DNA of 50,225 nt from Bacteroidaceae bacterium. GTDB taxonomy: Bacteria; Bacteroidota; Bacteroidia; Bacteroidales; Bacteroidaceae. Location of the stretch: positions 1 to 50,225 of the forward strand of contig JAGBFX010000006.1 of the NCBI GenBank assembly GCA_017936265.1, given 5' to 3'. Below, piece by piece: positions 23,844 through 33,067 of the stretch. Every line of letters begins with the position of its first letter. Position 1 is the first letter of the stretch. The notes below the pieces were generated by a model. That model had not been told where the DNA came from. It made no database searches and saw nothing but the letters and a program-made list of their open reading frames with translations. The position numbers and the translations under genes are program-made.

Positions 23844-26282
23844 ATGAAAGTAATGAAATTCGGCGGGACATCGGTAGGTTCCGTAAACAGTATACTAAAC
23901 CTTAAGAACATTGTAGAGAGCGCTGCCAAAGAGGAACGCGTCATTGTGGTGGTATCGGCTCTTGGCGGAGTGACCGACAAACTGATAAAGACCGCGAACA
24001 TGGCCGTGAACGGCGATGAGGGTTTCAACAGAGAGTTTCAGGAGATTGTGACACGTCACCACGACCTGATAAACGCGATAATACCTTGCGATGAAAAGCG
24101 CTCGGCACTGTTACAGGAGGTTGACATGCTCCTGAACGAGCTGAACAACATATACCAGGGACTCGCGCTCATAAACAACATAACTCCAAAATCGGAAGCC
24201 ACAATTGTAAGCTACGGCGAGAGGATTTCGAGCCGCATAACAACGGCACTCATTGATGGTGCCGTACGTTTCAACTCGCGCCGCTTCATAAAGACCGAGA
24301 CAAAGCATAACAAGTATATCCTTGCCGATGAGGTTACCGACAGGCTCATTCACGAGCACTTTGACGGCTGCACCGAACAGGTAATAGTGGTGCCGGGCTT
24401 CATTGCACAGGACAAGGAGAGCGAGGAGATAACCAATCTGGGACGCGGCGGAAGCGACTACACTGCAGCAATAATTGCCGCGACACTCAGGGCGAGCTGT
24501 CTTGAGATATGGACCGACGTGGACGGATTCATGACTGCCGACCCGCGTGTCATAAACAACGCATATACCATAGGGCACCTGAGCTACGTCGAGGCGACCG
24601 AGCTGTGCAACTTCGGCGCAAAAGTGGTGTACCCGCCTACAATATATCCGGTATTCAAGGCGAACATTCCAATAAAGATAAAGAACACATTCAACCCCGA
24701 GGCTGCCGGAACAGTCATAGATGACCACAGCGAAGATGAGGGAAGACTCATCAAGGGTATCTCGAGCATCAACGACACCGACCTGCTTACGGTACAAGGA
24801 CTCGGCATGGTGGGCGTGGTAGGTGTGAACCAGAGGATTTTCCGTGCTCTCGCCAATGCCGACATAAGCGTGTTCCTTGTAGCACAGGCATCATCGGAGA
24901 ACAGCACATCGCTTGGTCTGCGCCACGTGGATGCCGAGAAGGCTTGCAGGGTGCTGAACGAGGAGTTCGCGAAGGAGATTTCAATGGGTCTGATGGAGAG
25001 CGTGCGCGCCACATCGGAGCTGTCGACCGTTGCCATTGTGGGCGAGAACATGCGCCACAACGCCGGCATCATAGGCAAGCTGTTCCAGACACTGGGACGC
25101 AACGGTATCAACGTGATTGCATGCGCCCAGGGCGGACAGGAGACAAACATATCGTTTGTCATAGACTCGAAACTGTTGCGCAAGACACTGAACGTGATAC
25201 ATGACTCGTTCTTCCTGTCGGAGTACAAGGTGCTGAACCTGTTCATATGCGGCATAGGCACAGTAGGCGGCAGCCTCATCGAGCAGATAGCGTCGCAGCA
25301 GGAGAAACTGAAGAAGGAGCACGGCCTGAAACTGAACATCGTCGGCATTGCCAACAGCCGTCATGCGATATTCGACCGCGAGGGACTCGACCTCGCGAAT
25401 TACCGCACCGCGCTCAAGGAGAGCAAGGAGAGCAACATCAAGCAGTTGCGCGATGAGATAATACACATGAATATCTTCAATTCGGTGTTCGTGGACTGCA
25501 CCGCCAACGGCGAGGTGGCTTCAATCTACGCCGACCTGCTGTCGCACAACATAAGCGTCGTTGCAGCGAACAAGATTGCCGCATCGAGCGACTATGCGAC
25601 GTACTGCAAACTGAAGCACATTGCACGTCAGCGCAACATAAAGTATCTGTTCGAGACCAATGTAGGCGCAGGATTGCCAATCATAAACACTATCAACGAC
25701 CTCATAAACAGCGGCGACAAGATTCTGAAGATTGAGGCGGTGCTTAGCGGAACGCTGAACTTCATTTTCAACGTGCTTAGCCGCGATATCCCGATGAGCG
25801 AGGCCGTGCGTCTGGCACAGGAGAAGGGTTACAGCGAGCCTGACCCGCGCATTGACCTGTGCGGAAAGGATGTCATAAGGAAGCTGGTCATCCTAGCACG
25901 CGAGGCGGGATATGCCATAGAGCAGGAGGATGTGGAAGCAAACCTGTTCATTCCGCAGGAGCTGTTCGACGGCACACTGGAGAACTTCTGGGCAAAGTTG
26001 CCGCAGCTTGATGAGCAGTTCGAGAGCGAGCGCAGAGAGCTTGCCGCAGAAAAGAAGCATTGGCGTTTCATAGCCCGATACGAGAACGGCAAGGGAAGCG
26101 TTGCGCTGAGCAAGGTCGATGAGCGTCATCCGTTCTATCATCTTGAGGGCAGCAACAACATCATCCTGCTGACAACAGAGCGATACAAGGAGTATCCGAT
26201 GCTCATTCAGGGCTATGGTGCAGGTGCCAGCGTGACAGCTGCAGGCGTGTTCGCCGACATAATGCGTATTGCGAACATCTAA
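23844..26282 (+). CDS. thrA: Bifunctional aspartokinase / homoserine dehydrogenase
   Basis: 812 aa, the normal length of the fused enzyme. The kinase begins MKVMKFGGTSVGS and covers about 1-290, followed by two ACT regulatory domains (about 315-460; LTVQGLGMVGVVG; VAIVGENMRHNAGI). The homoserine dehydrogenase part starts with the NAD(P) motif GIGTVGG at about 470-476 and includes EAVLSGTLNFIF and GYSEPDPRIDL. It catalyses the first and third steps from aspartate to threonine and methionine; the ACT domains imply feedback control. In many Bacteroidales the homoserine kinase-like and threonine synthase genes follow directly. Here a short repeat-bearing gap and a GH92 gene follow, so thrA stands alone. 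Confidence 0.96.
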   Translation: MKVMKFGGTSVGSVNSILNLKNIVESAAKEERVIVVVSALGGVTDKLIKTANMAVNGDEGFNREFQEIVTRHHDLINAIIPCDEKRSALLQEVDMLLNELNNIYQGLALINNITPKSEATIVSYGERISSRITTALIDGAVRFNSRRFIKTETKHNKYILADEVTDRLIHEHFDGCTEQVIVVPGFIAQDKESEEITNLGRGGSDYTAAIIAATLRASCLEIWTDVDGFMTADPRVINNAYTIGHLSYVEATELCNFGAKVVYPPTIYPVFKANIPIKIKNTFNPEAAGTVIDDHSEDEGRLIKGISSINDTDLLTVQGLGMVGVVGVNQRIFRALANADISVFLVAQASSENSTSLGLRHVDAEKACRVLNEEFAKEISMGLMESVRATSELSTVAIVGENMRHNAGIIGKLFQTLGRNGINVIACAQGGQETNISFVIDSKLLRKTLNVIHDSFFLSEYKVLNLFICGIGTVGGSLIEQIASQQEKLKKEHGLKLNIVGIANSRHAIFDREGLDLANYRTALKESKESNIKQLRDEIIHMNIFNSVFVDCTANGEVASIYADLLSHNISVVAANKIAASSDYATYCKLKHIARQRNIKYLFETNVGAGLPIINTINDLINSGDKILKIEAVLSGTLNFIFNVLSRDIPMSEAVRLAQEKGYSEPDPRIDLCGKDVIRKLVILAREAGYAIEQEDVEANLFIPQELFDGTLENFWAKLPQLDEQFESERRELAAEKKHWRFIARYENGKGSVALSKVDERHPFYHLEGSNNIILLTTERYKEYPMLIQGYGAGASVTAAGVFADIMRIANI

Positions 26283-26519
26283 GAGATTACAATATACGGT
26301 TCCCTTCGGAGTGTCATTCTATATTTGCAAGGTCATTGGCTCGTTCATCCTTTAGCGGCCCGCACGGCATGAGTTTAACCCATGCTGCGTGCGACCAACC
26401 GCTAATGAACTCGCCGATAACAAAACTAAAGTTTTGTCATTCTGAACGGATGCGACATATAAAGCGTAACAACAAAAGAGCCTTTTTAGTCAGCCTCTTG
26501 AAAATATAAGGATTTACGT
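26283..26519. other. Short gap between thrA and GH92 with repeats
   Basis: It starts with a block TGTCATTCTATATTTGCA (about 26314-26332) that recurs at about 29950 after the PI-PLC gene and contains a TATATTTG box. It also carries an ACAAAAC-taaa-GTTTTGT hairpin (about 26422-26439) of the CGATAACAAAAC family and a CTTTTTAGTCAGCCTCTTG segment found inverted at about 3464-3481. Confidence 0.6.
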
Positions 26520-28805
26520 ATGAGAAGAGTCCTTCTTATTATATCACTGCTTGTCACGCTTGCGACAGCAGGTGCACAGGAGAAACGCGACTACGTGCAA
26601 TATGTAAACCCGCTCATGGGAACACAGTCATCGTTCGAACTGTCGGCAGGGAACACCTACCCTGCCATAGCAATGCCATGGGGCATGAATTTCTGGACCC
26701 CACGCACAAACCGCATGGGCGACGGGTGGCAATACACCTACACCGCGAACAGGATATACGGCTTTGAGCAGACACACCAGCCCAGCCCGTGGATAAATGA
26801 CTACGGGCAGTTCTCACTGATGCCTGTGACAGGCAAGCCCAATTTGGATGAGAAGAGCAGGGCGAGCTGGTTCTCGCACAAGAGCGAGACGGCACAGCCT
26901 CACTATTACAAGGTCTATCTTGCCGACTATGACATCGTTACCGAGCTGACACCTACCGAACGAGCAGCGATGTTCCGTTTCACTTTCCCGCAAGCCGACT
27001 CTTACATTGTGGTCGATGCATACGACCAAGGGTCACACGTCGAGATTATCCCCGAGCTGAGGATGATAAAAGGGTATACCACGCGAAACAGTGGCGGTGT
27101 GCCGTCGAACTTCCGCAACTATTTTGTAGTGCAGTTCGACAAGCCTTTCGAGCATGTCGCGACCTTCGTTGCCGACAGTGCCATGCAGCCTTCGCTGAAA
27201 GAGAACACGTTGCAACAGACAGGCTACCACACCGGTGCCGTCATCGGGTTCAGTACCTACAAGAGCGAAACGGTGCATGCGCGCGTGGCGTCATCATTCA
27301 TCAGCGAGGAGCAGGCGATGAGAAACCTCGGCGAACTGGGAGAAAACTCTTTCGACACGCTTGTTGCACAGGGACGCGACCGCTGGAACAGCGTACTGTC
27401 GCGCATTGAGGTTGAGGGCGACATTGACCACATGCGCACATTCTATTCATGTCTTTACCGCTCGCTGCTTTTCCCGCGCAAGTTCTACGAAATTACCGCC
27501 GACGACAGCATACTTCACTACAGTCCTTACAACGGCGAGGTTCTGCCCGGTTACATGTATACAGACACTGGGTTCTGGGATACTTTCCGCGCGCTGTTCC
27601 CGCTGTTGAACCTTGTTTACCCGTCGGTTAATGCCGAGATTCAGGAGGGACTGCTGAACAGCTACCGTGAGAGCGGTTTCTTCCCCGAGTGGGCAAGCCC
27701 GGGACACAGAGGTTGCATGGTGGGCAACAACTCGGCATCGGTGCTTGCCGACGCGTTTGTAAAGGGCATACGTACAAGCGACACCGGGCTGTTATATCAG
27801 GGATTGCAGCATGGTGCGAATGCAGTACATCCCGAGGTTTCATCGACAGGGCGCACCGGGCATGAACAATATAACCGTTTGGGTTACGTTCCATGCGACG
27901 CGGGAATACATGAGAGTGCTGCACGCACACTGGAATATGCCTACAACGACTGGTGCATACTGCAGGTAGCAAAGAAACTGGAAAGGCCCAAAAAGGAGAT
28001 ACGCGAGCTTGAGAAGCGTGCCCTCAACTACCGCAACCTGTTCCGCAGCGACTACAGCCTGATGTGCGGGCGCAAGACAGACGGCACATTCGAGGAGAAC
28101 TTTTCGCCGCTTAAGTGGGGCGGGAACTTTACCGAGGGCAACAGCTGGCACTACACATGGTCGGTATTCCACGACGTGCAAGGGCTCATCGAGCTTATGG
28201 GCGGCAAGAAGAATTTCACAACAATGCTCGACTCCGTTTTTGCCGTACCGCCGCTCTACGACGACAGCTACTACGGGTTCCCTATTCATGAGATACGCGA
28301 AATGACGGTAATGAACATGGGCAACTATGCGCATGGCAACCAGCCTATCCAGCACATGATATACCTATACAACTATGCGGGCGAGCCGTGGAAGGCGCAG
28401 TACCGGCTCCGCGAGGTAATGGAGCGCATGTACTCCCCCACCCCCGACGGCTACTGCGGTGATGAGGACAACGGGCAGACATCGGCGTGGTATGTGTTCT
28501 CGGCACTCGGGTTCTACCCCGTATGCCCCGCGAGCGGAGAATATGTGCTTGGTGCTCCGTTGTTCAAGAGAGCCACGGTGCATCTTGAGAACGGCAACAC
28601 ATTCACCGTAGAAGCTCCGGAGAACAGCCACGAAAACATATACATTGACAGGATGATGCTCAACGGCAAGGAGTACGGACACAACTACATCACCCATGAG
28701 GCACTGACCGAGGGAGCGCATATCAATATACGGATGACCGCACAGCCTAACCATTCACGCGGAACAGCCGATGAGGATGCGCCTTACTCATTCTCACGGG
28801 AATGA
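26520..28805 (+). CDS. Secreted GH92 alpha-mannosidase
   Basis: 761 aa with a signal peptide (MRRVLLIISLLVTLATAGAQ). GH92 enzymes are calcium-dependent inverting exo-alpha-mannosidases (mostly alpha-1,2), acting in the periplasm or at the surface of Bacteroidetes on yeast mannan and host N-glycans. Family marks: YVNPLMGTQ near residue 30, AMPWGMNFW, GFEQTHQPSPW, GHEQYNRLGY at about 443, NWxYxW-like NSWHYTW, NQPIQHMIYLYNYAG at about 605, and GDEDNGQTSAWYVFSALGFYP at about 645-665, which contains the proposed catalytic acids. No SusC/SusD pair is adjacent, so this is not a classic PUL. It is followed 123 bp later by a secreted PI-PLC, suggesting joint action. Linkage specificity cannot be read from the sequence. 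Confidence 0.94.
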   Translation: MRRVLLIISLLVTLATAGAQEKRDYVQYVNPLMGTQSSFELSAGNTYPAIAMPWGMNFWTPRTNRMGDGWQYTYTANRIYGFEQTHQPSPWINDYGQFSLMPVTGKPNLDEKSRASWFSHKSETAQPHYYKVYLADYDIVTELTPTERAAMFRFTFPQADSYIVVDAYDQGSHVEIIPELRMIKGYTTRNSGGVPSNFRNYFVVQFDKPFEHVATFVADSAMQPSLKENTLQQTGYHTGAVIGFSTYKSETVHARVASSFISEEQAMRNLGELGENSFDTLVAQGRDRWNSVLSRIEVEGDIDHMRTFYSCLYRSLLFPRKFYEITADDSILHYSPYNGEVLPGYMYTDTGFWDTFRALFPLLNLVYPSVNAEIQEGLLNSYRESGFFPEWASPGHRGCMVGNNSASVLADAFVKGIRTSDTGLLYQGLQHGANAVHPEVSSTGRTGHEQYNRLGYVPCDAGIHESAARTLEYAYNDWCILQVAKKLERPKKEIRELEKRALNYRNLFRSDYSLMCGRKTDGTFEENFSPLKWGGNFTEGNSWHYTWSVFHDVQGLIELMGGKKNFTTMLDSVFAVPPLYDDSYYGFPIHEIREMTVMNMGNYAHGNQPIQHMIYLYNYAGEPWKAQYRLREVMERMYSPTPDGYCGDEDNGQTSAWYVFSALGFYPVCPASGEYVLGAPLFKRATVHLENGNTFTVEAPENSHENIYIDRMMLNGKEYGHNYITHEALTEGAHINIRMTAQPNHSRGTADEDAPYSFSRE

Positions 28806-28928
28806 CGGATCACGCCCATGTCATCCTGAGCGTAGCGAACCAACGGTCGACGCCCGTAGGGGCCAAAGTCAAGGATCTCCATAAAAGACATGTAAACATT
28901 GGTACCTTAGGTAAGACAACAACTGCAA

Positions 28929-29945
28929 ATGAGACAGATAATCCAATACACAATACTGCTCCTGTGCTGCCCGCTGATAGCAATAGCGCAAGACTTTGGC
29001 GGACACAATTGGATGCAGCACCTTGACGATTCCCGTACCGTTGCATCGCTCTCAATCCCCGGGGCACACGACGCAGCAATAGGCGAAGGAGTGCACATGG
29101 TTGCAGGCTTTGGAAAGACACAGGAACTGTCACTTGCCGCATTGTGGAATTGCGGTGTGCGTGCCTTTGACCTGCGTCCCGCCGTAAATGAAGAGGAACT
29201 GCACATATATCATGGCCCCGTCAGGACAAAAATATCGTTCGGCAAGGCTTTGGAAATATTATGCAACAAACTGGCCGAGCACCCCACGGAGTTTGCCATT
29301 GTGCTGCTGCGCGAAGAGAACGACAGCGAGAACTGTGCCGAACGTGCACTTTGGCCACAAGCAGTGGGCAAAGCCATTGAGAACATCGGTGATAGGGCGG
29401 CAATATTTTCCCCCGCAATGAGCGTTAAGGACGCGCGCGGCAAAATAATATTCCTTAGCCGCAACACATATACAGGCTGCAACCGAGGAGCCACCATTAA
29501 AGGTTGGAGCCACTCACCCCAGGGCACTGCAAACGCAGTAATAACATCGCTTACCGATGATGCTGCGGCCCGCCTGCAAATGCAGGACTATTATGCCCCC
29601 ACGGACAAGGAAAAACAGAAAGCCAAAGAAGAAGCAGTGCTTCAATGCCTGCAACGTGCCGCATCTGCACCCGCAGATGTGTGGACAATAAATTTCCTCA
29701 GCGGATACAGCAACCGCTGGTTAGGCTTTACTCCGTTTGCAACGACAAGCGGCTACAAACGCAATGCCGAGAGGATTCATCCCATTGTAATTGATTCACT
29801 TATTGCAAAGCCACAGCCTACAGGCATCACGATGCTTGACTTTGCCGGATGCGACAAGACTGGAGGCGGGATATGGCATTGGGGCTGTTTTGAGACTCTC
29901 GGTGCAGAGTTAGTAGATAAAATCATCGGACAGAATTTCAAGTAA
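28929..29945 (+). CDS. Secreted phosphatidylinositol-specific phospholipase C
   Basis: 338 aa with signal peptide MRQIIQYTILLLCCPLIAIA. PI-PLC X domain: catalytic His47 in SIPGAHDAA, RAFDLRP at 78-84 (Asp and Arg), second catalytic His95 in IYHGP, as in the small bacterial Ca-independent enzymes. Such enzymes cleave phosphatidylinositol or GPI anchors to inositol-1,2-cyclic phosphate and diacylglycerol. Export implies an extracellular or periplasmic substrate: host GPI-anchored proteins, dietary or host PI, or the cell's own inositol lipids. It is co-directional with the GH92 mannosidase and may share its transcript, although the gap holds a GTCATCCTGAGCGTAGCG-type repeat (about 28818). Confidence 0.9.
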   Translation: MRQIIQYTILLLCCPLIAIAQDFGGHNWMQHLDDSRTVASLSIPGAHDAAIGEGVHMVAGFGKTQELSLAALWNCGVRAFDLRPAVNEEELHIYHGPVRTKISFGKALEILCNKLAEHPTEFAIVLLREENDSENCAERALWPQAVGKAIENIGDRAAIFSPAMSVKDARGKIIFLSRNTYTGCNRGATIKGWSHSPQGTANAVITSLTDDAAARLQMQDYYAPTDKEKQKAKEEAVLQCLQRAASAPADVWTINFLSGYSNRWLGFTPFATTSGYKRNAERIHPIVIDSLIAKPQPTGITMLDFAGCDKTGGGIWHWGCFETLGAELVDKIIGQNFK

Positions 29946-30479
29946 ACTTTGTCATTCTATATTTGCACTGTCATTGACTCGTTTTGCTTTTCGCAACCCA
30001 AACGACAAAAGTTAAATTCCTCCTCTGCCTGAGGGGAGGTGCCAGTTTACTGGCGGAGGGGTGGGAGTGCTACGTTTGACCTGTTGCTGCAAAACTCGTC
30101 GATAACAAAAAAAGGTCATTGACTCGTTTTGCTTTTCGCAACCTAAACGGCATAACCTACGGCTATGCTACGTTTGACCTGTTGCTGCAAAACTCGTCGA
30201 TAACAAAACAAAAGAGCATTGGTTCGTTCATTGTTACACTAATGAACTCACCGATAACAAAACAAAAGAGCATTGGTTCGTTCATTGTTACACTAATGAA
30301 CTCACCGATAACAAAACGTTGTTTTGTCATTCTGGAGCGCAGCGAAGAATCTAAACCGCGGTATTGCCGCTTTTGAAAATACAAGCTATTGTAGAAAAGA
30401 ACTTTTTTCATTAAGTTTGCAAGAGTACACGACCGAGTTACGTGGAAAGAGACAGAAAGTTTATATAAGAGTATTTATT
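29946..30479. other. Direct-repeat-rich gap after PI-PLC
   Basis: No gene. Contents: TCATTGACTCGTTTTGCTTT blocks (29970 and 30116), a 42 bp direct repeat GCTACGTTTGACCTGTTGCT... (30069-30110 and 30167-30208, 98 bp apart), half of a GC-rich repeat (about 30017-30062), a 54 bp tandem repeat (30198-30305) and an ACAAAAC-gtt-GTTTTGT hairpin (30310-30327) followed by a TCTGGAGCGCAGCGAAGAAT repeat. The long open frames on both strands arise because the tandem unit is 54 bp, a multiple of three. Confidence 0.75.
30198..30305. repeat. 54 bp tandem repeat, two exact copies
   Basis: Unit CGATAACAAAACAAAAGAGC...ATGAACTCAC at 30198-30251 and 30252-30305. A third start CGATAACAAAAC follows at 30306. Both units appear identical, so the duplication is recent or maintained by slippage. 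Confidence 0.85.
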
Positions 30480-31511
30480 ATGAAAATGCTTGCCTTTATC
30501 ATTGCTTTTACATTTTCGGCATTACCTGTTTTCTCGCAGCAGGAAAAGGAGGTGCAGACCTTTCTGGAAAATATCTACGGCAAGGTTGCAGATATGGGCA
30601 ACACTGCAAGTGGGGATTACGAATTGCTTGTTGAAAAACTGTGTTCGCGAAAATTCCGCGAATTTTACAACGAGATACGCCGATGGGAAAACAGAACCAA
30701 TGAATGTCTTCTGCACTTTGGCGGTGGTGGCTACGACCTGTTTCTTGGTTGTCAGGATTATTTTGACAGCATCAGATTCAGCATAGGCAATGTGCACAAG
30801 ATTGCAGACGACAAGCGATACAGCGCGACTGTGACAGCAAGCTTCTTCTGCCGGGAATATGAGGAGAAAGAATGGGAAACAGTGCGCACTGTTTTTGTAA
30901 CCGAAGAGAATGGAGAGTGGCGCATTTACGATTTTCAATCACCGGGTGAGGATAGTGATCTTGAATTCATGAAAAAGGCTTTGCCCGATATTGTCGAAGC
31001 CGGGACACGTGCTGACACAGCCATGATTGCCGACCGCATTGAGAAGATATACAATGAGGTAGCAGAGATTGCAGCCGACGACAGCCCGAACACCGGGGCA
31101 CTCGACAGGTACCTTTCGAGACAGTACCTGAAACTCTACAACGAGATAGGTTATTGGAAGGAAAAACTGGGCGAGATGATTATAGGCAAAGATTGCTGGA
31201 TTCGCCTACAGGATTGGAATAAACTGGAATATAAAATAGACTGCATAAAAGTCACAAGCCCTTCAAAGGCTGTTGCCGACGTGATATCGACTGACACATG
31301 GCAAACGCCCGAAGGGGAGAAGAGATACACGTCAAAGATAAGGCTGGACCTCGTATTCGAGAATGGCAATTGGATGATAGATGACTTTACCGATTACAAT
31401 GGTATTGGCGGACTATACGAAAGTGACAGCAAATTGTATGCTGAGGGCATAAAGGAGGCGTTGGAGCTTTTTGAGGGCACAATTGATTATATGACAGAGA
31501 ACGAACAATAA
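30480..31511 (+). CDS. Secreted protein with two related domains, DUF3828-like
   Basis: 343 aa from ATG 30480, which gives signal peptide MKMLAFIIAFTFSALPVFSQ; the frame is open further upstream but only through repeats. After it, two domains of ~150 residues look like an internal duplication: both have an N-terminal helix (FLENIYGKVADM... / RIEKIYNEVAEIA), LYNEIxxW (EFYNEIRRWE / KLYNEIGYWK), a D-C motif, then VxxTASF/VADVIST and a final beta strand EN(G)xW(R/M)I(Y)DF. This fits the NTF2-like DUF3828 pattern; the assignment is tentative. It lies 16 bp upstream of lpdA, so both may be on one transcript. Role unknown; periplasmic location inferred. Confidence 0.7.
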   Translation: MKMLAFIIAFTFSALPVFSQQEKEVQTFLENIYGKVADMGNTASGDYELLVEKLCSRKFREFYNEIRRWENRTNECLLHFGGGGYDLFLGCQDYFDSIRFSIGNVHKIADDKRYSATVTASFFCREYEEKEWETVRTVFVTEENGEWRIYDFQSPGEDSDLEFMKKALPDIVEAGTRADTAMIADRIEKIYNEVAEIAADDSPNTGALDRYLSRQYLKLYNEIGYWKEKLGEMIIGKDCWIRLQDWNKLEYKIDCIKVTSPSKAVADVISTDTWQTPEGEKRYTSKIRLDLVFENGNWMIDDFTDYNGIGGLYESDSKLYAEGIKEALELFEGTIDYMTENEQ

Positions 31512-31527
31512 ATATAAAATTGGTTAT

Positions 31528-32877
31528 ATGTACGATTTGGCAATTATTGGTGGTGGCCCTGCCGGTTATGTGGCTGCCGAGAATGCAGGCGCAAGAGGCC
31601 TGAAGGTGGTTCTTTTCGAGAAGCGTGATCTTGGTGGCGTGTGCCTCAACGAAGGCTGTATACCCACAAAGACATTGCTCTACAGTGCAAAGATGTATGA
31701 CCACGCTACCGGTGGCAAGAAGTACGGCATCACCGCAGCAGACGTCACATACGAGTACAAGAAGATGGCCGACCGCAAGACAAAGGTTGTGCGCAAGCTG
31801 GTTGCCGGCATAAAGATGAAGATGGAGGCGCATAACGTTGAGGTTGTGCGTGGCGAGGCATTCATCAACAGCGGTGATGCGAATGCTGTTTCCATCAGCT
31901 GCGGCGAGCAGACATACGAGGCAGCAAAGCTGCTCATCTGCACCGGCAGTGAGGCTTTTGTTCCGCCTATTCCCGGTGTTGAGGGCAATGAGGCAGTGCT
32001 CACCAACCGCGAGATGCTTGCACTGACCCAGGCGCCCGAGAGCCTTGTGGTGATTGGCGGCGGCGTCATAGGTATGGAGTTCGCAAGCCTTTTCAACAGC
32101 CTTGGAATAGAGGTTACCGTGATTGAGATGCTCCCCGAGATTCTTGGCGGTATGGACAAGGAGGTTAGCGAGATGCTGCGCAGCATATATGCCAAGCGCG
32201 GCGTGAAGTTCTGCCTGCAGTGCAAGGTTACACGCGTTGATGGCAACACCGTACATTACACCGACATCGATGGCAATGAGCAGCAGGCACAGGGCGACAA
32301 GATTCTGATGAGTGTTGGCCGACGTCCTGTGCTCAAAGGCTTCGGTCTTGAGAACATAGCTGTAGAGATTGAACGCGGAATAAAGGTGAATGAGGTCATG
32401 CAGACAAGCCTGCCCAACATATATGCCGCGGGCGACGTAACAGGATTCTCTTTGCTCGCACACACCGCAAGCCGCGAGGCGGAAGTTGCCGTGAACCACA
32501 TGCTTGGTATTGAGGACCGCATGGAGTATAATGCAATCCCCGGCGTGGTATACACCAACCCCGAGGTAAGCAGCGTAGGCCTTACCGAGGAACAGGCAAC
32601 CAAAGAAAGCGTGGAATATACCCTGCACAAACTGCCCATGACATACGCTGGCCGTTTCGTTGCCGAGAATGAGGGGCAGACGGGACTGTGCAAGATTCTG
32701 GTTGCGCCCGACAACAAGGTGCTTGGCGTGCACATGCTGGGTAACCCCTGCAGCGAGTTCGTGTGCGCGGCATGTATGGCAATAACCAACGGCCTCACAG
32801 TAGAGCAGCTGCGCCGCACTGTATTCCCCCACCCCACAGTGAGCGAGATACTGAAAGAAGGACTTATGAATGTTTAA
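31528..32877 (+). CDS. lpdA: Dihydrolipoyl dehydrogenase (E3)
   Basis: 449 aa, normal length. FAD motif IIGGGPAGYVAAE at 6-18; redox-active disulphide C39/C44 in GGVCLNEGCIPTK; NAD motif VVIGGGVIGMEFAS at about 172-185; the AAGDVTG FAD motif; and the C-terminal FPHPTVSE His-Glu pair that acts as base from the other subunit. It reoxidises dihydrolipoamide in 2-oxoacid dehydrogenase complexes or the glycine cleavage system. None of the E1/E2 or gcv genes are in the window, so its partner complex cannot be told. It closely follows the secreted protein at 30480. Confidence 0.96.
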   Translation: MYDLAIIGGGPAGYVAAENAGARGLKVVLFEKRDLGGVCLNEGCIPTKTLLYSAKMYDHATGGKKYGITAADVTYEYKKMADRKTKVVRKLVAGIKMKMEAHNVEVVRGEAFINSGDANAVSISCGEQTYEAAKLLICTGSEAFVPPIPGVEGNEAVLTNREMLALTQAPESLVVIGGGVIGMEFASLFNSLGIEVTVIEMLPEILGGMDKEVSEMLRSIYAKRGVKFCLQCKVTRVDGNTVHYTDIDGNEQQAQGDKILMSVGRRPVLKGFGLENIAVEIERGIKVNEVMQTSLPNIYAAGDVTGFSLLAHTASREAEVAVNHMLGIEDRMEYNAIPGVVYTNPEVSSVGLTEEQATKESVEYTLHKLPMTYAGRFVAENEGQTGLCKILVAPDNKVLGVHMLGNPCSEFVCAACMAITNGLTVEQLRRTVFPHPTVSEILKEGLMNV

Positions 32878-33067
32878 GGTGTAATGTTTAATGTGGAATG
32901 AATGTTTGAGGTGGAGTGTTTATGGTATAATGGTTATCCAGCCTCATTAAACATTAAACACTACCCCCAAACATTAATTTTATAAAAATTAGGGGAACAT
33001 TTTGTCTAATTTTTAGGTTTGTTCAATAAAAAAACGTTCTTTTGCCAAATAAAAGAAAACAACAGAT

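Noticed and set aside
30119-30411. Open frames on both strands across the 54 bp tandem repeat
   Set aside because: The unit length is a multiple of three, so any frame without a stop repeats itself. No conserved protein features.
1-30480. Possible CRISPR array from the many short repeats
   Set aside because: The repeats are dispersed, of several unrelated families and in both orientations, with no regular repeat-spacer pattern and no cas genes.
31387-32832. 481 aa antisense open frame opposite lpdA, and similar long ones opposite MIPS (33197-34414), manA (4388-5395) and the FAD enzyme (16739-17839)
   Set aside because: These are shadows of codon-biased genes on the other strand. The products have no recognisable domains, while the sense genes are clear.
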